From contig VGXU01000023.1 in the NCBI GenBank assembly GCA_016873215.1, positions 1 to 36,980 of the forward strand: DNA of 36,980 nt, written 5' to 3'. Below the pieces are notes generated by a model. That model was not told where the DNA came from and did no database searches. It worked only from the letters and a program-made list of their open reading frames with translations. Below are positions 7,267 through 15,520 of the stretch, piece by piece. The position numbers and the translations under genes were made by a program. Positions within the stretch are counted from its first letter, which is position 1, and each line of letters opens with the position of its first letter. The DNA comes from Planctomycetota bacterium (GTDB lineage Bacteria > Planctomycetota > Phycisphaerae > Sedimentisphaerales > Anaerohalosphaeraceae).

Positions 7267-8547
7267 ATGGACTTTTTTGATTATAAAAATGGCAGATTAT
7301 TCGCCGAAAATGTGGACGTGGAAAAAATCGCCGAAGCCGTCGGCACGCCCGTCTATATTTACAGCAAAGCGACATTTTTAGACCATTACAACAAAATCAA
7401 ACAGGCTTATGCCCAACTGGATACGCTGGTTTGCTACTCCATCAAAGCCTGTGCCAATATACACATCCTCAAATTGCTGGCCGATGCCGGCAGCGGCTTT
7501 GACATTGTCAGCGGCGGCGAACTGTTCCGCGCCAGACAGGTCGGCGCCGATACCGCCAAAATCGTCTATGCCGGCGTCGGCAAGACAGACCATGAAATCA
7601 TCGAGGCATTGGAAGCTCCAATCGGCTATTTTAATATCGAATCCGAAGCCGAGTTGGAAAATCTGATTGAGCTTTCACGCAAACTCGGGAAAAATCCCAA
7701 AGCGGCGCTGCGTGTCAATCCTGATGTGGATCCGCGAACGCATACTTATACTGCCACTGGAAAAAAGGAAACTAAATTCGGCGTGGATATTGAACGCGCC
7801 AGACAGGTCTTTAATCAGTACGGACGCAACGGCGCCGTTCAACTGTCCGGCATCCATATCCATCTCGGTTCCGCCGGTAAATCCGTCCAGCCCTATGCCG
7901 AGGCACTCCAAAAAACAATGGAATTAATTGACTGCCTCCGGGCCGATGGTTTTACCATCGAGACACTCGATATGGGCGGAGGTTATGGCGCCGATTATGA
8001 AACATCGACTGCGCCGTCCGCCGCTGATTATGCCCGCGTTATTGTCCCCTTGCTCAAAGACAAAGGGCTAAAACTCATTCTCGAACCCGGCGCCAGCATT
8101 GCCGCCAATGCCGCCATTTTGTTAACCCGCGTCCTGTATCTCAAGCAGGGCGGCAAAAAGAAATTCGTCATTGTCGATGCCGGGATGAACGACCTTATTC
8201 GCCCGCCGCTCTATGACGCGTTTCATTTCATCTGGCCGGCCAAAGTGGACGCTTCGCTCGTCCCGCCTAAAAAAATCCGCTATCTGAATATGGAGGGAAC
8301 GCAGCAGGTGGATGTCGTCGGGCCTATTTGCGAAACTTCCGACTTTTTCGCCAAAGACCGGCCGCTTCCCTCCGTCAGCCGCGGCGATTTAATCTCTATC
8401 TTCACCGCCGGAGCCTATGGATATACCATGAGCAGCAATTACAATGCCCGTCCGCTTCTGCCGGAGGTTTTTGTCGATGGCGACAACTTCACCGTCATCC
8501 GCCGCAGACAGACCTACGAAGACCTCATCGCCCAGGAAAAAAAATAA
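7267..8547 (+). CDS. lysA: diaminopimelate decarboxylase
   Basis: A 426-residue PLP enzyme of the alanine-racemase-fold type III decarboxylases, making L-lysine from meso-diaminopimelate. The PLP lysine is K60 (CYSIKACANIH); GIHIHLGSAG stands for the HIGSQ motif, GGGYG binds phosphate, CETSDFFAKDR corresponds to CESGDxLAxxR, and GAYGYTMSSNYN is the conserved C-terminal motif. The usual EPGR motif reads EPGA (A276), a change at a normally conserved Arg. The start is fixed by AGGAG just upstream; a near-identical upstream start at 7227 is a duplication ending in a stop. It stands alone in this block, with no dapF neighbour. Confidence 0.92.
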   Translation: MDFFDYKNGRLFAENVDVEKIAEAVGTPVYIYSKATFLDHYNKIKQAYAQLDTLVCYSIKACANIHILKLLADAGSGFDIVSGGELFRARQVGADTAKIVYAGVGKTDHEIIEALEAPIGYFNIESEAELENLIELSRKLGKNPKAALRVNPDVDPRTHTYTATGKKETKFGVDIERARQVFNQYGRNGAVQLSGIHIHLGSAGKSVQPYAEALQKTMELIDCLRADGFTIETLDMGGGYGADYETSTAPSAADYARVIVPLLKDKGLKLILEPGASIAANAAILLTRVLYLKQGGKKKFVIVDAGMNDLIRPPLYDAFHFIWPAKVDASLVPPKKIRYLNMEGTQQVDVVGPICETSDFFAKDRPLPSVSRGDLISIFTAGAYGYTMSSNYNARPLLPEVFVDGDNFTVIRRRQTYEDLIAQEKK

Positions 8548-8665
8548 TTGCTTCCGACAAAAAAAATTGAAAAAAAGCCTTTTTAACCCCAAAAAGCAAT
8601 TTCTATCAAAAAATGACAAGACACAATCCGGACATTCCAGGGTCTTGTATTTTCTATCAAAACAC

Positions 8666-8693
8666 TTGAAATTTCCCCGGCCCCGGCTATACT
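8666..8693 (+). promoter_or_regulatory. promoter of accBC
   Basis: TTGAAA (8666-8671), 16-base spacer, TATACT (8688-8693), about 65 bases before the accB start. Confidence 0.55.
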
Positions 8694-8759
8694 GACCCCC
8701 ATTCACAGGCACAAAAAAGGGATTCCCTGAACTTACAAAATACGCAAGGAAAGACTGTT

Positions 8760-9233
8760 ATGGCTGAAAAGGATTTGCAAAAGGTCAAAGAACTGGTGGC
8801 GCTGATGAAAGAAAACGACCTCGTCGAAGTCGAAGTCGTCGATGGCGATTCGAAAATCCATCTCAAACGCCCCGGCGCCGACGCCCGGCTGATTCAGTAT
8901 CAGCCGATGGCGGCAGGGCACATGACCCCGGCGATGACGACTCATTTGGCCGTGCCGCCGATGGCCCCATCCGCCGCACCCGCGGCCGACGCCGACCTCC
9001 TGCAAATCAAATCGCCCATCGTCGGAACCTTCTATCAGGCCCCGAATCCCGATACCGCGCCCTACATCAAAGTCGGCGACCGCATCAACCCCGATTCCGT
9101 CGTCTGTATCGTCGAAGCGATGAAGGTGATGAACGAAATCAAGGCCGAACTCAGCGGCACCGTCGTCGAAATCTGCTGCAAAGACGGCCAGGCCGTCGAA
9201 TTCGGACAAACGCTCTTCAAAGTCCGGCCCTGA
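8760..9233 (+). CDS. accB: acetyl-CoA carboxylase biotin carboxyl carrier protein
   Basis: A 157-residue BCCP. The first 40 residues are the N-terminal helix and strand (DLQKVKELVALMKENDLVEVEVVDG), followed by a Pro/Ala/Met-rich flexible linker (about 45-75) and the biotinyl domain with SPIVGTFYQAP and EAMKVMNE. K122 is the biotinylated lysine. The protein carries carboxybiotin between biotin carboxylase and the carboxyltransferase in the first step of fatty-acid synthesis. AAGGAA lies upstream of the ATG. accC follows after 37 bases; accA and accD are not in the window. Confidence 0.95.
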   Translation: MAEKDLQKVKELVALMKENDLVEVEVVDGDSKIHLKRPGADARLIQYQPMAAGHMTPAMTTHLAVPPMAPSAAPAADADLLQIKSPIVGTFYQAPNPDTAPYIKVGDRINPDSVVCIVEAMKVMNEIKAELSGTVVEICCKDGQAVEFGQTLFKVRP

Positions 9234-9270
9234 TGCGGCGGCGAATCCTTAACATCATCTGCGAAATGGA

Positions 9271-10623
9271 ATGACTATGTTTTCACGAATTTTAATCGCC
9301 AACCGAGGCGAAATCGCATTACGAGTGATTCGCGCCTGTCACGAAATGGGCATCGAAGCCGTCGCCGTCTATTCCGAAGCCGACCGCGACACCTCCTACG
9401 TCAAGCTGGCCGACGCCGCCGTCTGCATCGGGCCTGCCGCCGCCGCCAAAAGCTACCTCAATATCCCCGCCATCATCAGCGCCGCCGAAGTCACCGACGT
9501 GGACGCTATCCACCCCGGCTATGGCTTCCTCGCCGAAAACGCCCACTTCGCCGAAATCTGCGGCGAGTGCGGCATCGCATTCATCGGCCCGTCGCCGGCG
9601 GCAATGCGAAAGCTCGGCGATAAAGTCGCCGCGCGCAAACTCGCGCAGGACGCCCGCGTCCCGCTGGTGCCCGGCTCCGACGGCCCTGTCGCAAACGAGG
9701 CCGAAGCCGTCAAGATTGCCAATAAAATGGGCTACCCCGTGATGATTAAAGCCGCCGCCGGAGGCGGAGGCCGCGGGATGCGCGTCGCCCATAACGATAT
9801 CAGCCTACATAAAGCCTTCGGCGCCGCGCGTGCCGAGGCCGAGGCCGCCTTCAAAAATGGTACACTCTATCTCGAAAAATACATCGTCGAGCCGCGCCAC
9901 GTCGAAGTCCAGATTCTTGCCGACAAGGCCGGCAACGCCGTCCATCTCTACGAACGCGACTGCACCATCCAGCGCCGCCATCAGAAACTCATCGAGGAAT
10001 CGCCGTGTCCCGTCCTCGACGAACGTACGCGCGAGGAACTGTGCAAATCGGCCCTGCGTCTCATCAAGCACGCCGATTACCACAACGCCGCCACCGTCGA
10101 GTTTCTGCTCGATAAAAAGAAAAATTACTACTTCATCGAGGTCAACACACGTATCCAGGTCGAACACCCCGTCACCGAAATGGTCACCGGCCAGGATTTG
10201 ATTAAATGGCAGATTAAAATCGCCGCCGGGATGCCGCTGGAGCTTCGTCAGCGCGATATTCAGCATCGCGGCGTTTCGATTGAATGCCGCATCAACGCCG
10301 AAGACCCGAACCGCAATTTCACGCCCTCGCCCGGCCGGATCACGACCTTTATGGTCCCCGGCGGCCCCGGCGTACGCGTCGATACCTATCTTTGTCAGGG
10401 CGCCGTCATCTCGCCGTACTATGATTCGATGGTCAGCAAGGTCATCGTCCATCAGCCGACGCGCGAGGAGGCGATTGCCACGATGAAACGCGCCCTCCGC
10501 GAATTTCAGATTGAGCCGATCAAAACGACGATTCCGATTTGCCTCGAAATCCTCTCACACAACCTCTACGTCAAAAACCAGGTGGACACCAGCTTCATCG
10601 AAAGACATCTGACGAATACGTAA
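9271..10623 (+). CDS. accC: acetyl-CoA carboxylase biotin carboxylase subunit
   Basis: A 450-residue ATP-grasp biotin carboxylase. [19 protein letters not shown] is the N-terminal signature, [11 protein letters not shown] (about residues 160-169) is the ATP-binding glycine loop, and [14 protein letters not shown] (about 290-303) holds the metal-binding Glu, Asn and catalytic Arg. It carboxylates the biotin on AccB with bicarbonate and ATP. A second ATG two codons in (9277) is an equally possible start. It forms an operon with accB. The gene is notably GC-rich, in contrast to the AT-rich spacer that follows. Confidence 0.95.
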   Translation: MTMFSRILIANRGEIALRVIRACHEMGIEAVAVYSEADRDTSYVKLADAAVCIGPAAAAKSYLNIPAIISAAEVTDVDAIHPGYGFLAENAHFAEICGECGIAFIGPSPAAMRKLGDKVAARKLAQDARVPLVPGSDGPVANEAEAVKIANKMGYPVMIKAAAGGGGRGMRVAHNDISLHKAFGAARAEAEAAFKNGTLYLEKYIVEPRHVEVQILADKAGNAVHLYERDCTIQRRHQKLIEESPCPVLDERTREELCKSALRLIKHADYHNAATVEFLLDKKKNYYFIEVNTRIQVEHPVTEMVTGQDLIKWQIKIAAGMPLELRQRDIQHRGVSIECRINAEDPNRNFTPSPGRITTFMVPGGPGVRVDTYLCQGAVISPYYDSMVSKVIVHQPTREEAIATMKRALREFQIEPIKTTIPICLEILSHNLYVKNQVDTSFIERHLTNT

Positions 10624-10818
10624 TCTGTATTGGTGCCATGCCCACGCGGATGTTGAAAAGTTATCCACAAATGGCTTAATGGGTTTGTTTGGGTTTGCTT
10701 CGATTTTGCGTTTTTGAGATTAGTCCTTTCTTTGTAAGAAGTTATCGATTTTTGAATTGGGTTTGTTTTTCCAAAATTAGTATAGAGACGAGAGACCAGA
10801 GACAAGAGTAAAAACTGG

Positions 10819-10838
10819 ATTCTGGCCTTCGCCAGAAT
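10819..10838. repeat. short hairpin of the ATTC...GAATGAC family
   Basis: ATTCTGG and CCAGAAT are perfect arms around a six-base loop; GGATTC stands on the left and GAATGACGG on the right. Related elements occur at 3492, 12190 and 13131. Confidence 0.55.
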
Positions 10839-11034
10839 GACGGGGCGCCGACATGCAACGATTGTGCGATTTTGATGTACAAAATGCATTGGGTTTAAGT
10901 TGTTGAGGGTTAATGTTTTAAGTAATTTTGCCGTCATTGGTTTTTTCATATTTGGGTTAAAGATGGGTTTAAATGAGCAGTTTTTTGACCCTGTTTTGCA
11001 GCGGGTGCGCGCGGCATCTGCGAGATACCTTGCA

Positions 11035-11101
11035 AAGGCAAAAAGCAAAAGTAAAAAGGCAAAATTAAGGACAGTCCTTTGGACTGAACTGATTTTACAT
11101 G
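11035..11101 (+). repeat. A-rich dispersed repeat, copy A
   Basis: AGGCAAAAA, then AAAAAGGCAAAATTAAGGAC, then the hairpin AGTCC-TTT-GGACT. The same order is found at 14000-14067 with a changed but still paired hairpin. Confidence 0.5.
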
Positions 11102-11149
11102 ATACTATGGCACGTTATGCTCCTTTAAAAAGTTCTTCGTTCTTTGTTC

Positions 11150-11173
11150 CCGCCATCGTCAAGACTATGGCGG
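11150..11173. repeat. palindromic repeat CCGCCAT/ATGGCGG
   Basis: CCGCCAT (11150-11156) and ATGGCGG (11167-11173) are perfect 7-base arms around a ten-base loop, followed by ACAGGCGTAG. It is typical of dispersed intergenic palindromes. Confidence 0.5.
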
Positions 11174-11624
11174 ACAGGCGTAGTTCTTAGACAGAACCAC
11201 AGGGGCGGAAAAACAGCCCACCATAATTACCGGGGACTTGCGTGTTTGTGTCGAAAATTCGTGATTTTTGAGGGCGTAAAAGTTGTAAGTCTTTATTGCA
11301 AAAGGAGTTAAAAATTTATGGAATTTTATAAGACAGCAGAATAGTGCAATCGCAATTTTGCGAAGTGACAGGAACCACAGATTTCGCAAATTAGCACAGA
11401 TTTTTTACCACGAAAGACACGAAGGCGGCAATTTGGGGAATTTAGAATTTGGAAATTGTGGAATGTAAATAGCGGGTAAGGATTGTATAATTGGGGGCGA
11501 AAGGTGTGCGGCAAAAATCATCATCGGTGCATGTAAAAAAAGTTCATAGTTCAGAGTTTCCGCCGGGAGGCGGATGAGTAGTTTTGAGTTGAGGATGCGA
11601 CAAGGAATTGAGGTAGAAAAATGA

Positions 11625-11852
11625 ATAGGTGAAGCGGTCGCTGGTCAGGATTTATATGATTTTGAATTGTTTTGGTATGTTGCTTTACAGGCATTCGAAA
11701 GAAATACATACAAGAACCTGTGTGATTTTATGGATGATGATAAATTTACAACAAGGGAAGGTCAATATCCAGCATTGGAATTCGACTGGGAAGGGGATAG
11801 TCCTGAAACAATGAAGAGAATCTGCCCTAACCTTTTCGAGAAATTTTGTTAA
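11625..11852 (+). pseudogene. possible gene remnant of unknown function
   Basis: Between stops at 11622 and 11850 one frame reads GEAVAGQDLYDFELFWYVALQ...YPALEFDWEGDSPETMKRICPNLFEKFC. The composition is protein-like (balanced acidic, aromatic and hydrophobic residues), unlike the Lys/Asn-rich translations of the surrounding repeats. No ATG with a ribosome binding site is present; a TTG at 11667 is the only near start. I do not recognise the family. Probably the C-terminus of a decayed gene. Confidence 0.3.
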
Positions 11853-11869
11853 GAGTCGGTGATTTTATA

Positions 11870-11958
11870 TTGCCCTTTCAGGGCGTAAAATGTTGTTGAG
11901 GAACTCATATCACCCAGGGTGCCGCCCTGGGCTTAAATATACTGGCCCTTCGGGCCGA
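11870..11958. repeat. three-hairpin intergenic repeat, copy 2 (reverse orientation)
   Basis: GCCCT-TTC-AGGGC (11872-11884), CCCAGGG-(5)-CCCTGGG (11913-11931) and GGCCC-TTC-GGGCC (11944-11956). Read on the minus strand this is the same order and spacing as copy 1 at 5317-5405, although the stem sequences differ by compensated changes. Confidence 0.65.
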
Positions 11959-12017
11959 GACTGCGCAGCCGGGTGAACCGGAGAGGGTCAGGCATTTTTT
12001 TGAGTTGAGAGTGACCA

Positions 12018-12053
12018 TCCGCCTCACTGTGTTCGGTGGCTGCCACCCGACGC
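12018..12053 (-). repeat. non-coding copy of the repeat found inside the ahbD-like gene
   Basis: On the minus strand this begins CGGGTGGCAGCC, continues with CGAACACAGTGAGG and ends GGATGGT. It matches 5518-5553 at 31 of 36 positions. Confidence 0.55.
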
Positions 12054-12326
12054 GGGGACAAGCTTTCGATTGGGGATTTGAGATTTGAAATTTGAGAAAG
12101 AATCACAGCCGGGGGCATCATAAAATCAAAAGTTAAAAATCATCCGTTGTCGCTAAAGCGATGACACGACAAGAAAGGCAAAAATATGGATTCCGGCTCG
12201 GAGACCGGGATGACAAACAACACTCTTGTTTTTACCCAGATCAATAGCTAAAATAGTCTCCATGGCCAGATACTTCTTAAATCAATTGACGTTGATCAAT
12301 TTTGTGCCGTCCCAGCGACGAGCATG

Positions 12327-12355
12327 TGGGGACAAGTGTAACCTATTCGTCCCCA
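12327..12355. repeat. hairpin TGGGGAC/GTCCCCA
   Basis: Perfect 7-base arms around a 15-base loop in the spacer before the acetyltransferase gene. No T-run follows, so I list it as a repeat and not a terminator. Confidence 0.4.
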
Positions 12356-12543
12356 GAGTATCCGGCTTTCATAGTTTCTTAAATTATACCGGGCGTTAGC
12401 ATCACGAGAAAAGTAAGCAGCGATAAATTTATCATTACTGAAAAATATACAATGACGGACGGCAGTATCATGGCGGATAAAGCGGAAAAGACTCGCAGAA
12501 AAGATGCGAACAAAGAGTAAAAAGGATAGCAGAGGTTTTTTCG

Positions 12544-13014
12544 ATGGGTGTGAATATCGACATCGATTATCTTGCCGACCATCCAGAGTTTATTCTAACT
12601 CTGGCACAGTGGCACCATCAGGAATGGGCGTATCTCCGGCCGGGAGATACGCTGGAGGCTCGCATTGCGAGACTTCGCGCAGAAATCGGCCATCGCCAGA
12701 TTCCTACGACTGTCATCGCTTTCAAAGAGCAGTGTCTGTTGGGCTCAGCGATGCTGATCCAACATGACATGGATACGCGCATGGATTTATCGCCGTGGCT
12801 GGCCAGTGTTTTTGTGTCGCCGGACTATCGACGTCAGGGGATTGGAGCGGCTCTTATTGAACGCATTATCCAAGAGGCCCGCGCCCTCGACATTTACAGG
12901 CTTTACCTTTACACGCCCAGTGCAGAACAATTTTATTTACAGCGTGGCTGGTCGGCGGTTGAACGAACTCGCTATCGAAATACTGATGTTGTGATTATGT
13001 CGTATAAGATATAA
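12544..13014 (+). CDS. GNAT-family N-acetyltransferase
   Basis: A 156-residue single-domain GNAT protein. The acetyl-CoA motif A is clear: LASVFVSPDYRRQGIGAALIERIIQEA, with the pyrophosphate loop RRQGIG, and motif B is in LYLYTPSAEQFYLQRGW. Such enzymes move an acetyl group from acetyl-CoA to an amine; the substrate cannot be read from sequence. The ATG follows GCAGAGG at 11 bases, a modest ribosome binding site. It faces the pseudouridine synthase gene tail to tail, with repeat sequence between them. Confidence 0.88.
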   Translation: MGVNIDIDYLADHPEFILTLAQWHHQEWAYLRPGDTLEARIARLRAEIGHRQIPTTVIAFKEQCLLGSAMLIQHDMDTRMDLSPWLASVFVSPDYRRQGIGAALIERIIQEARALDIYRLYLYTPSAEQFYLQRGWSAVERTRYRNTDVVIMSYKI

Positions 13015-13130
13015 GACCCCTCAGACAAAAACAGAAAGTGTGAAAAGGGGTCAGGGACAATATATTAAATTGGCGATTGTCAATTGTAGATTGTAAAATG
13101 GGGATTGGAAGTCTTTGGCGACTGATTTGA

Positions 13131-13162
13131 GCAGATTCCTCACATACGTTCGGAATGACGGT
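13131..13162. repeat. dispersed repeat ending in CGGAATGACGG
   Basis: GCAGATTCCTCACATACG then TTCGGAATGACGG: ATTCC and GGAAT can pair. It lies in the 165-base gap between two convergent genes and belongs to the same loose family as 3492, 10819 and 12190. Confidence 0.4.
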
Positions 13163-13179
13163 TTTCTTGTTTCGCAAGG

Positions 13180-13920
13180 TTAGTCAATAGGTTTCATCTC
13201 CGTCTCGGCGGGAATAGGTTTCTTTCCGATTTTCATTAGTCTGTCGAATTCGCCGGGGGTTTTGGCATCGAATGCCATCGGCTGTTCGGTCGTTGGATGT
13301 TTGAAAGCAATTGACTTTGCGTGGAGGGCTAAGCGTTTGGAGGGGTCGTCTTTGCGGCCGTACTTTCTATCGCCGACGATGGGATGTCCCTTGTCGGCCA
13401 GGTGGACGCGAATCTGATTTTTCCGGCCGGTCAGCAGGGTGATTTCGAGCAGGCTGAATCTCGGCGTCTCTTTGAGCGTCTTATAGGCGGTGTGCGCCAG
13501 TTTTCCTTTTGTGCGGTCGGAGGTCGAATAGACGACATACGCCTTGTTCTCGGCAAGGTAGGAGGTAATCATGCCTTCTTTGGGGTTCATTTGGCCGTGC
13601 ACGACGGCGAGGTATTTTTTCTCGGTGTCCTGCCACTGGTCCTGGAGGGCGAATTTGACGTTTTCAGTTTTGGCGAACAGAAGTACGCCGGAGGTCCACT
13701 GGTCGAGGCGGTGGACGACGAAGATTTGCCTGTGCGATTTCGGGTTGCCTTTGCGGACATAGTCGGTGAGGATGTACTGGGCGGTTCTGATTTTGTCCGT
13801 GGGCGTGCCGACGGAGAGCAGCCCGGCCGGCTTATTGACGACGATGATGTCATCATCTTCGTGGATGATTTCGAAGTTCTTCGGCAGATGTTTGCGATTC
13901 GGCGGTTTTTTCTTAGTCAT
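13180..13920 (-). CDS. RluA-family pseudouridine synthase
   Basis: A 246-residue RNA pseudouridine synthase of the RluA/RluD group. VVHRLDQWTSGVLLFAK holds the catalytic Asp (D73), IIVVNKPAGLLS is the upstream motif, and GRKNQIRVHLADKGHPIVGDRKYG is the conserved C-terminal motif. It lacks an S4 RNA-binding domain, so it is a short form, and its RNA target is unknown. The ATG at 13920 is preferred over a TTG two codons upstream; neither has a clear ribosome binding site. A basic N-terminal tail (MTKKKPPNRK) may bind RNA. Confidence 0.9.
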   Translation of the reverse strand: MTKKKPPNRKHLPKNFEIIHEDDDIIVVNKPAGLLSVGTPTDKIRTAQYILTDYVRKGNPKSHRQIFVVHRLDQWTSGVLLFAKTENVKFALQDQWQDTEKKYLAVVHGQMNPKEGMITSYLAENKAYVVYSTSDRTKGKLAHTAYKTLKETPRFSLLEITLLTGRKNQIRVHLADKGHPIVGDRKYGRKDDPSKRLALHAKSIAFKHPTTEQPMAFDAKTPGEFDRLMKIGKKPIPAETEMKPID

Positions 13921-13999
13921 ATACAACTTATAGCCGATTGGAGGTCGGTTATCAAATCAAAAAGCGATTTCTGTACTTGTTTATGGCGAGACGATACAA

Positions 14000-14067
14000 T
14001 AGGCAAAAAATTAAAAATCAAAAGGCAAAATTGCGGACGGCCCGATGGGCCGGGGAATTTTGGTACA
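14000..14067 (+). repeat. A-rich dispersed repeat, copy B
   Basis: TAGGCAAAAA, then CAAAAGGCAAAATTGCGGAC, then the hairpin CGGCCC-GAT-GGGCCG (14038-14052). It parallels copy A at 11035-11101 and lies directly upstream of the small gene at 14102. Confidence 0.5.
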
Positions 14068-14101
14068 AAGCGATGACGGAATCGCAGAACCAGGAGTTTG
14101 A

Positions 14102-14362
14102 ATGATTGATGAAGAAGATGAGATGGATTTGGCGGGCGGGCAGTATGATTACGGGCCGCAGCCGATCGCGGCGATTATGGAACAGCGGAAACTGAGGCCG
14201 ACGGCGCTGGTGGCGGCATCGACGGAGCAGATTACGCATAAGATGGTTTCGCGTGCGTGCAAGGGGCGGAAGCTGTCCCGCCGGGTGCAGTTGAAGATTA
14301 TGCGGGCGCTGAATACGGTGACGCAACAGGAATATAAACTGAAGGATTTATTCACGTATTGA
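14102..14362 (+). CDS. small conserved protein, helix-turn-helix-like
   Basis: An 86-residue protein with an acidic N-terminus and a helical core: GPQPIAAIMEQRKLRPTALVAASTEQITHKMVSRACKGRKLSRRVQLKIMRALNTVT. The pattern (helix, KMVSRACKGRKL, then IMRALN) resembles a single HTH/XRE-like domain, and I recall similar planctomycete proteins ending in LKDLF(N/T)Y. AGGAG lies seven bases before the ATG. Its TGA overlaps the upstream part of the rsmH frame, and rsmH starts 14 bases later, so the two are co-transcribed. DNA binding is inference only. Confidence 0.7.
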   Translation: MIDEEDEMDLAGGQYDYGPQPIAAIMEQRKLRPTALVAASTEQITHKMVSRACKGRKLSRRVQLKIMRALNTVTQQEYKLKDLFTY

Positions 14363-14376
14363 CCGGCGGGGCGATT

Positions 14377-15444
14377 ATGGATATGTCGGAATCATCGGGA
14401 GAGGATAAACCGCGGCGGCGGCAGCGCTACAGCGGCAGGCATCCGAAGCATTTCAAGGAGAAATATAAGGAGCATGCGATTGATGCGCATCCGGAACTGC
14501 TGGCGCATCTTCGGGCCAAAGGTAAGACCCCGGCCGGGGCACATATTCCGATTTTGATGGAGGAGGTGCTGGCGGCGCTGAAACCAGCGGCGGGCGAGAT
14601 TGCGGCCGATTGTACTATCGGTTATGGCGGCCATGCGGCCCAGTTTATGCGGCGGATCGGGCCGGGCGGGAAATTGGTTGGGTTTGATGTGGATGGGGCG
14701 GAACTGGAACGCACCCGGAAGCGGCTGGAAGTGCTGGAGACGCCGATGAGCCTGCATCGGAGCAATTTCGCGGGCATCGCCGGTGTGATGAATAAAGAGG
14801 GGCTGAATGGATTCGATATTATTTTCGCCGACCTTGGGGTTTCGAGTATGCAGATTGACAATCCCGGCCGGGGGATGAGCTATAAGCACGACGGCCCGCT
14901 CGATATGCGGATGGACGACCGGCGCAAGCGGACGGCGGCGGATTTGCTGAATACGCTGTCCGAGCGGGAGCTGGCGGAGGCGTTGTGGGAATTGGCGGAT
15001 GAGCCGGATCATCTGGCGATTGCGCACGCTATTGTCGGCCGGCGGGTGGTCGAGACTTTTGCGAATACCGCACAGCTTGTCGCGTTGATTTTTGACGTGA
15101 AAGGATTGACGGAGAAGGACTTGAAGCAGCAGCGGCGGTCGAATCCCGGACTGCCGCACCCGGCGGCGCGGACGTTTCAGGCGCTGCGAATGCTGGTCAA
15201 TGATGAACTGGGTTCGCTGAAAGAATTGCTGCGTGTGGCGCCGTATTGTCTGCGGCCGGGCGGGCGAATCGGGATCATCAGTTTTCACAGCGGCGAAGAC
15301 CGATTGGTCAAGCATGCGTTTGCAAACGGACTTTGCGAGGGGTTGTATCGGGCGGCGGCGGATGAGGTTATTGTACCGCAGAGAAGTGAAATCATGTCCA
15401 ATCCGCGCAGCGCGTCGGCGAAATTCCGCTGGGCAAGAAAATAA
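14377..15444 (+). CDS. rsmH: 16S rRNA (cytosine-1402-N4)-methyltransferase
   Basis: A 355-residue RsmH (MraW). HIPILMEEVLAALKP begins the catalytic domain near residue 60, DCTIGYGGHA is the SAM-binding motif, FADLGVSSMQID and GRGMSYKHDGPLDMRMD are family signatures, and PHPAARTFQALRMLVNDEL and ISFHSGEDRLVKHAF close the domain. The first 55 or so residues, Arg/Lys/His-rich, are an extension before the usual start. It methylates N4 of C1402 in the ribosomal P site. rsmH usually opens the cell-division cluster, but here neither mraZ nor ftsI is adjacent. Confidence 0.93.
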   Translation: MDMSESSGEDKPRRRQRYSGRHPKHFKEKYKEHAIDAHPELLAHLRAKGKTPAGAHIPILMEEVLAALKPAAGEIAADCTIGYGGHAAQFMRRIGPGGKLVGFDVDGAELERTRKRLEVLETPMSLHRSNFAGIAGVMNKEGLNGFDIIFADLGVSSMQIDNPGRGMSYKHDGPLDMRMDDRRKRTAADLLNTLSERELAEALWELADEPDHLAIAHAIVGRRVVETFANTAQLVALIFDVKGLTEKDLKQQRRSNPGLPHPAARTFQALRMLVNDELGSLKELLRVAPYCLRPGGRIGIISFHSGEDRLVKHAFANGLCEGLYRAAADEVIVPQRSEIMSNPRSASAKFRWARK

Positions 15445-15520
15445 AAAAGCCGCGGGGGGTAACCCACGGCTTAGATATAAAAGTGATGCTTTGTGACATC
15501 ACCCTCTGTCTTATTTTTTA
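15438..15520. repeat. double-hairpin element, copy 1 (two-way terminator)
   Basis: A stem AAGCCGCGGG/CCCACGGCTT (15447-15472) has a T-rich tail on the minus strand, and GTGATG/CATCAC (15483-15502) has a T-rich tail on the plus strand. It lies between the rsmH stop and the end of the convergent PEP-CTERM gene and can serve both. A second copy of the whole unit stands at 16101-16178. Confidence 0.7.

Larger units (their letters stand above)
10624..12543. other. 1.9 kb repeat-rich spacer
   Basis: This AT-rich stretch has no gene I can defend except a doubtful remnant at 11625-11852. It holds a chain of short dispersed elements: a hairpin ATTCTGG/CCAGAAT (10819), an A-rich repeat with hairpin (11035), a CCGCCAT/ATGGCGG hairpin (11150), a three-hairpin repeat (11870), the repeat also found inside the ahbD-like gene (12018), an ATTCCGG hairpin (12190) and TGGGGAC/GTCCCCA (12327). 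Short frames on both strands here are rich in Lys, Asn, Gln and Thr and look like translated repeats. A single perfect TTATCCACA occurs at 10661. Confidence 0.65.

Noticed and set aside
10661-10669. Perfect DnaA-box TTATCCACA, possible replication origin
   Set aside because: Only one clear box, no dnaA/dnaN/gidA neighbour and no AT-rich unwinding cluster tied to it; one hit in 37 kb is close to chance.
10566-11048. 160-codon minus-strand frame in the repeat-rich spacer
   Set aside because: Its translation is Lys/Asn/Thr/Gln-rich, runs through visible repeats, overlaps the accC end and has no ribosome binding site; a translated repeat.
14392-15315. 307-codon open frame on the minus strand
   Set aside because: It is the complement of rsmH, rich in Arg, Pro, His and Gln, with no family signature; a shadow of a GC-rich gene.
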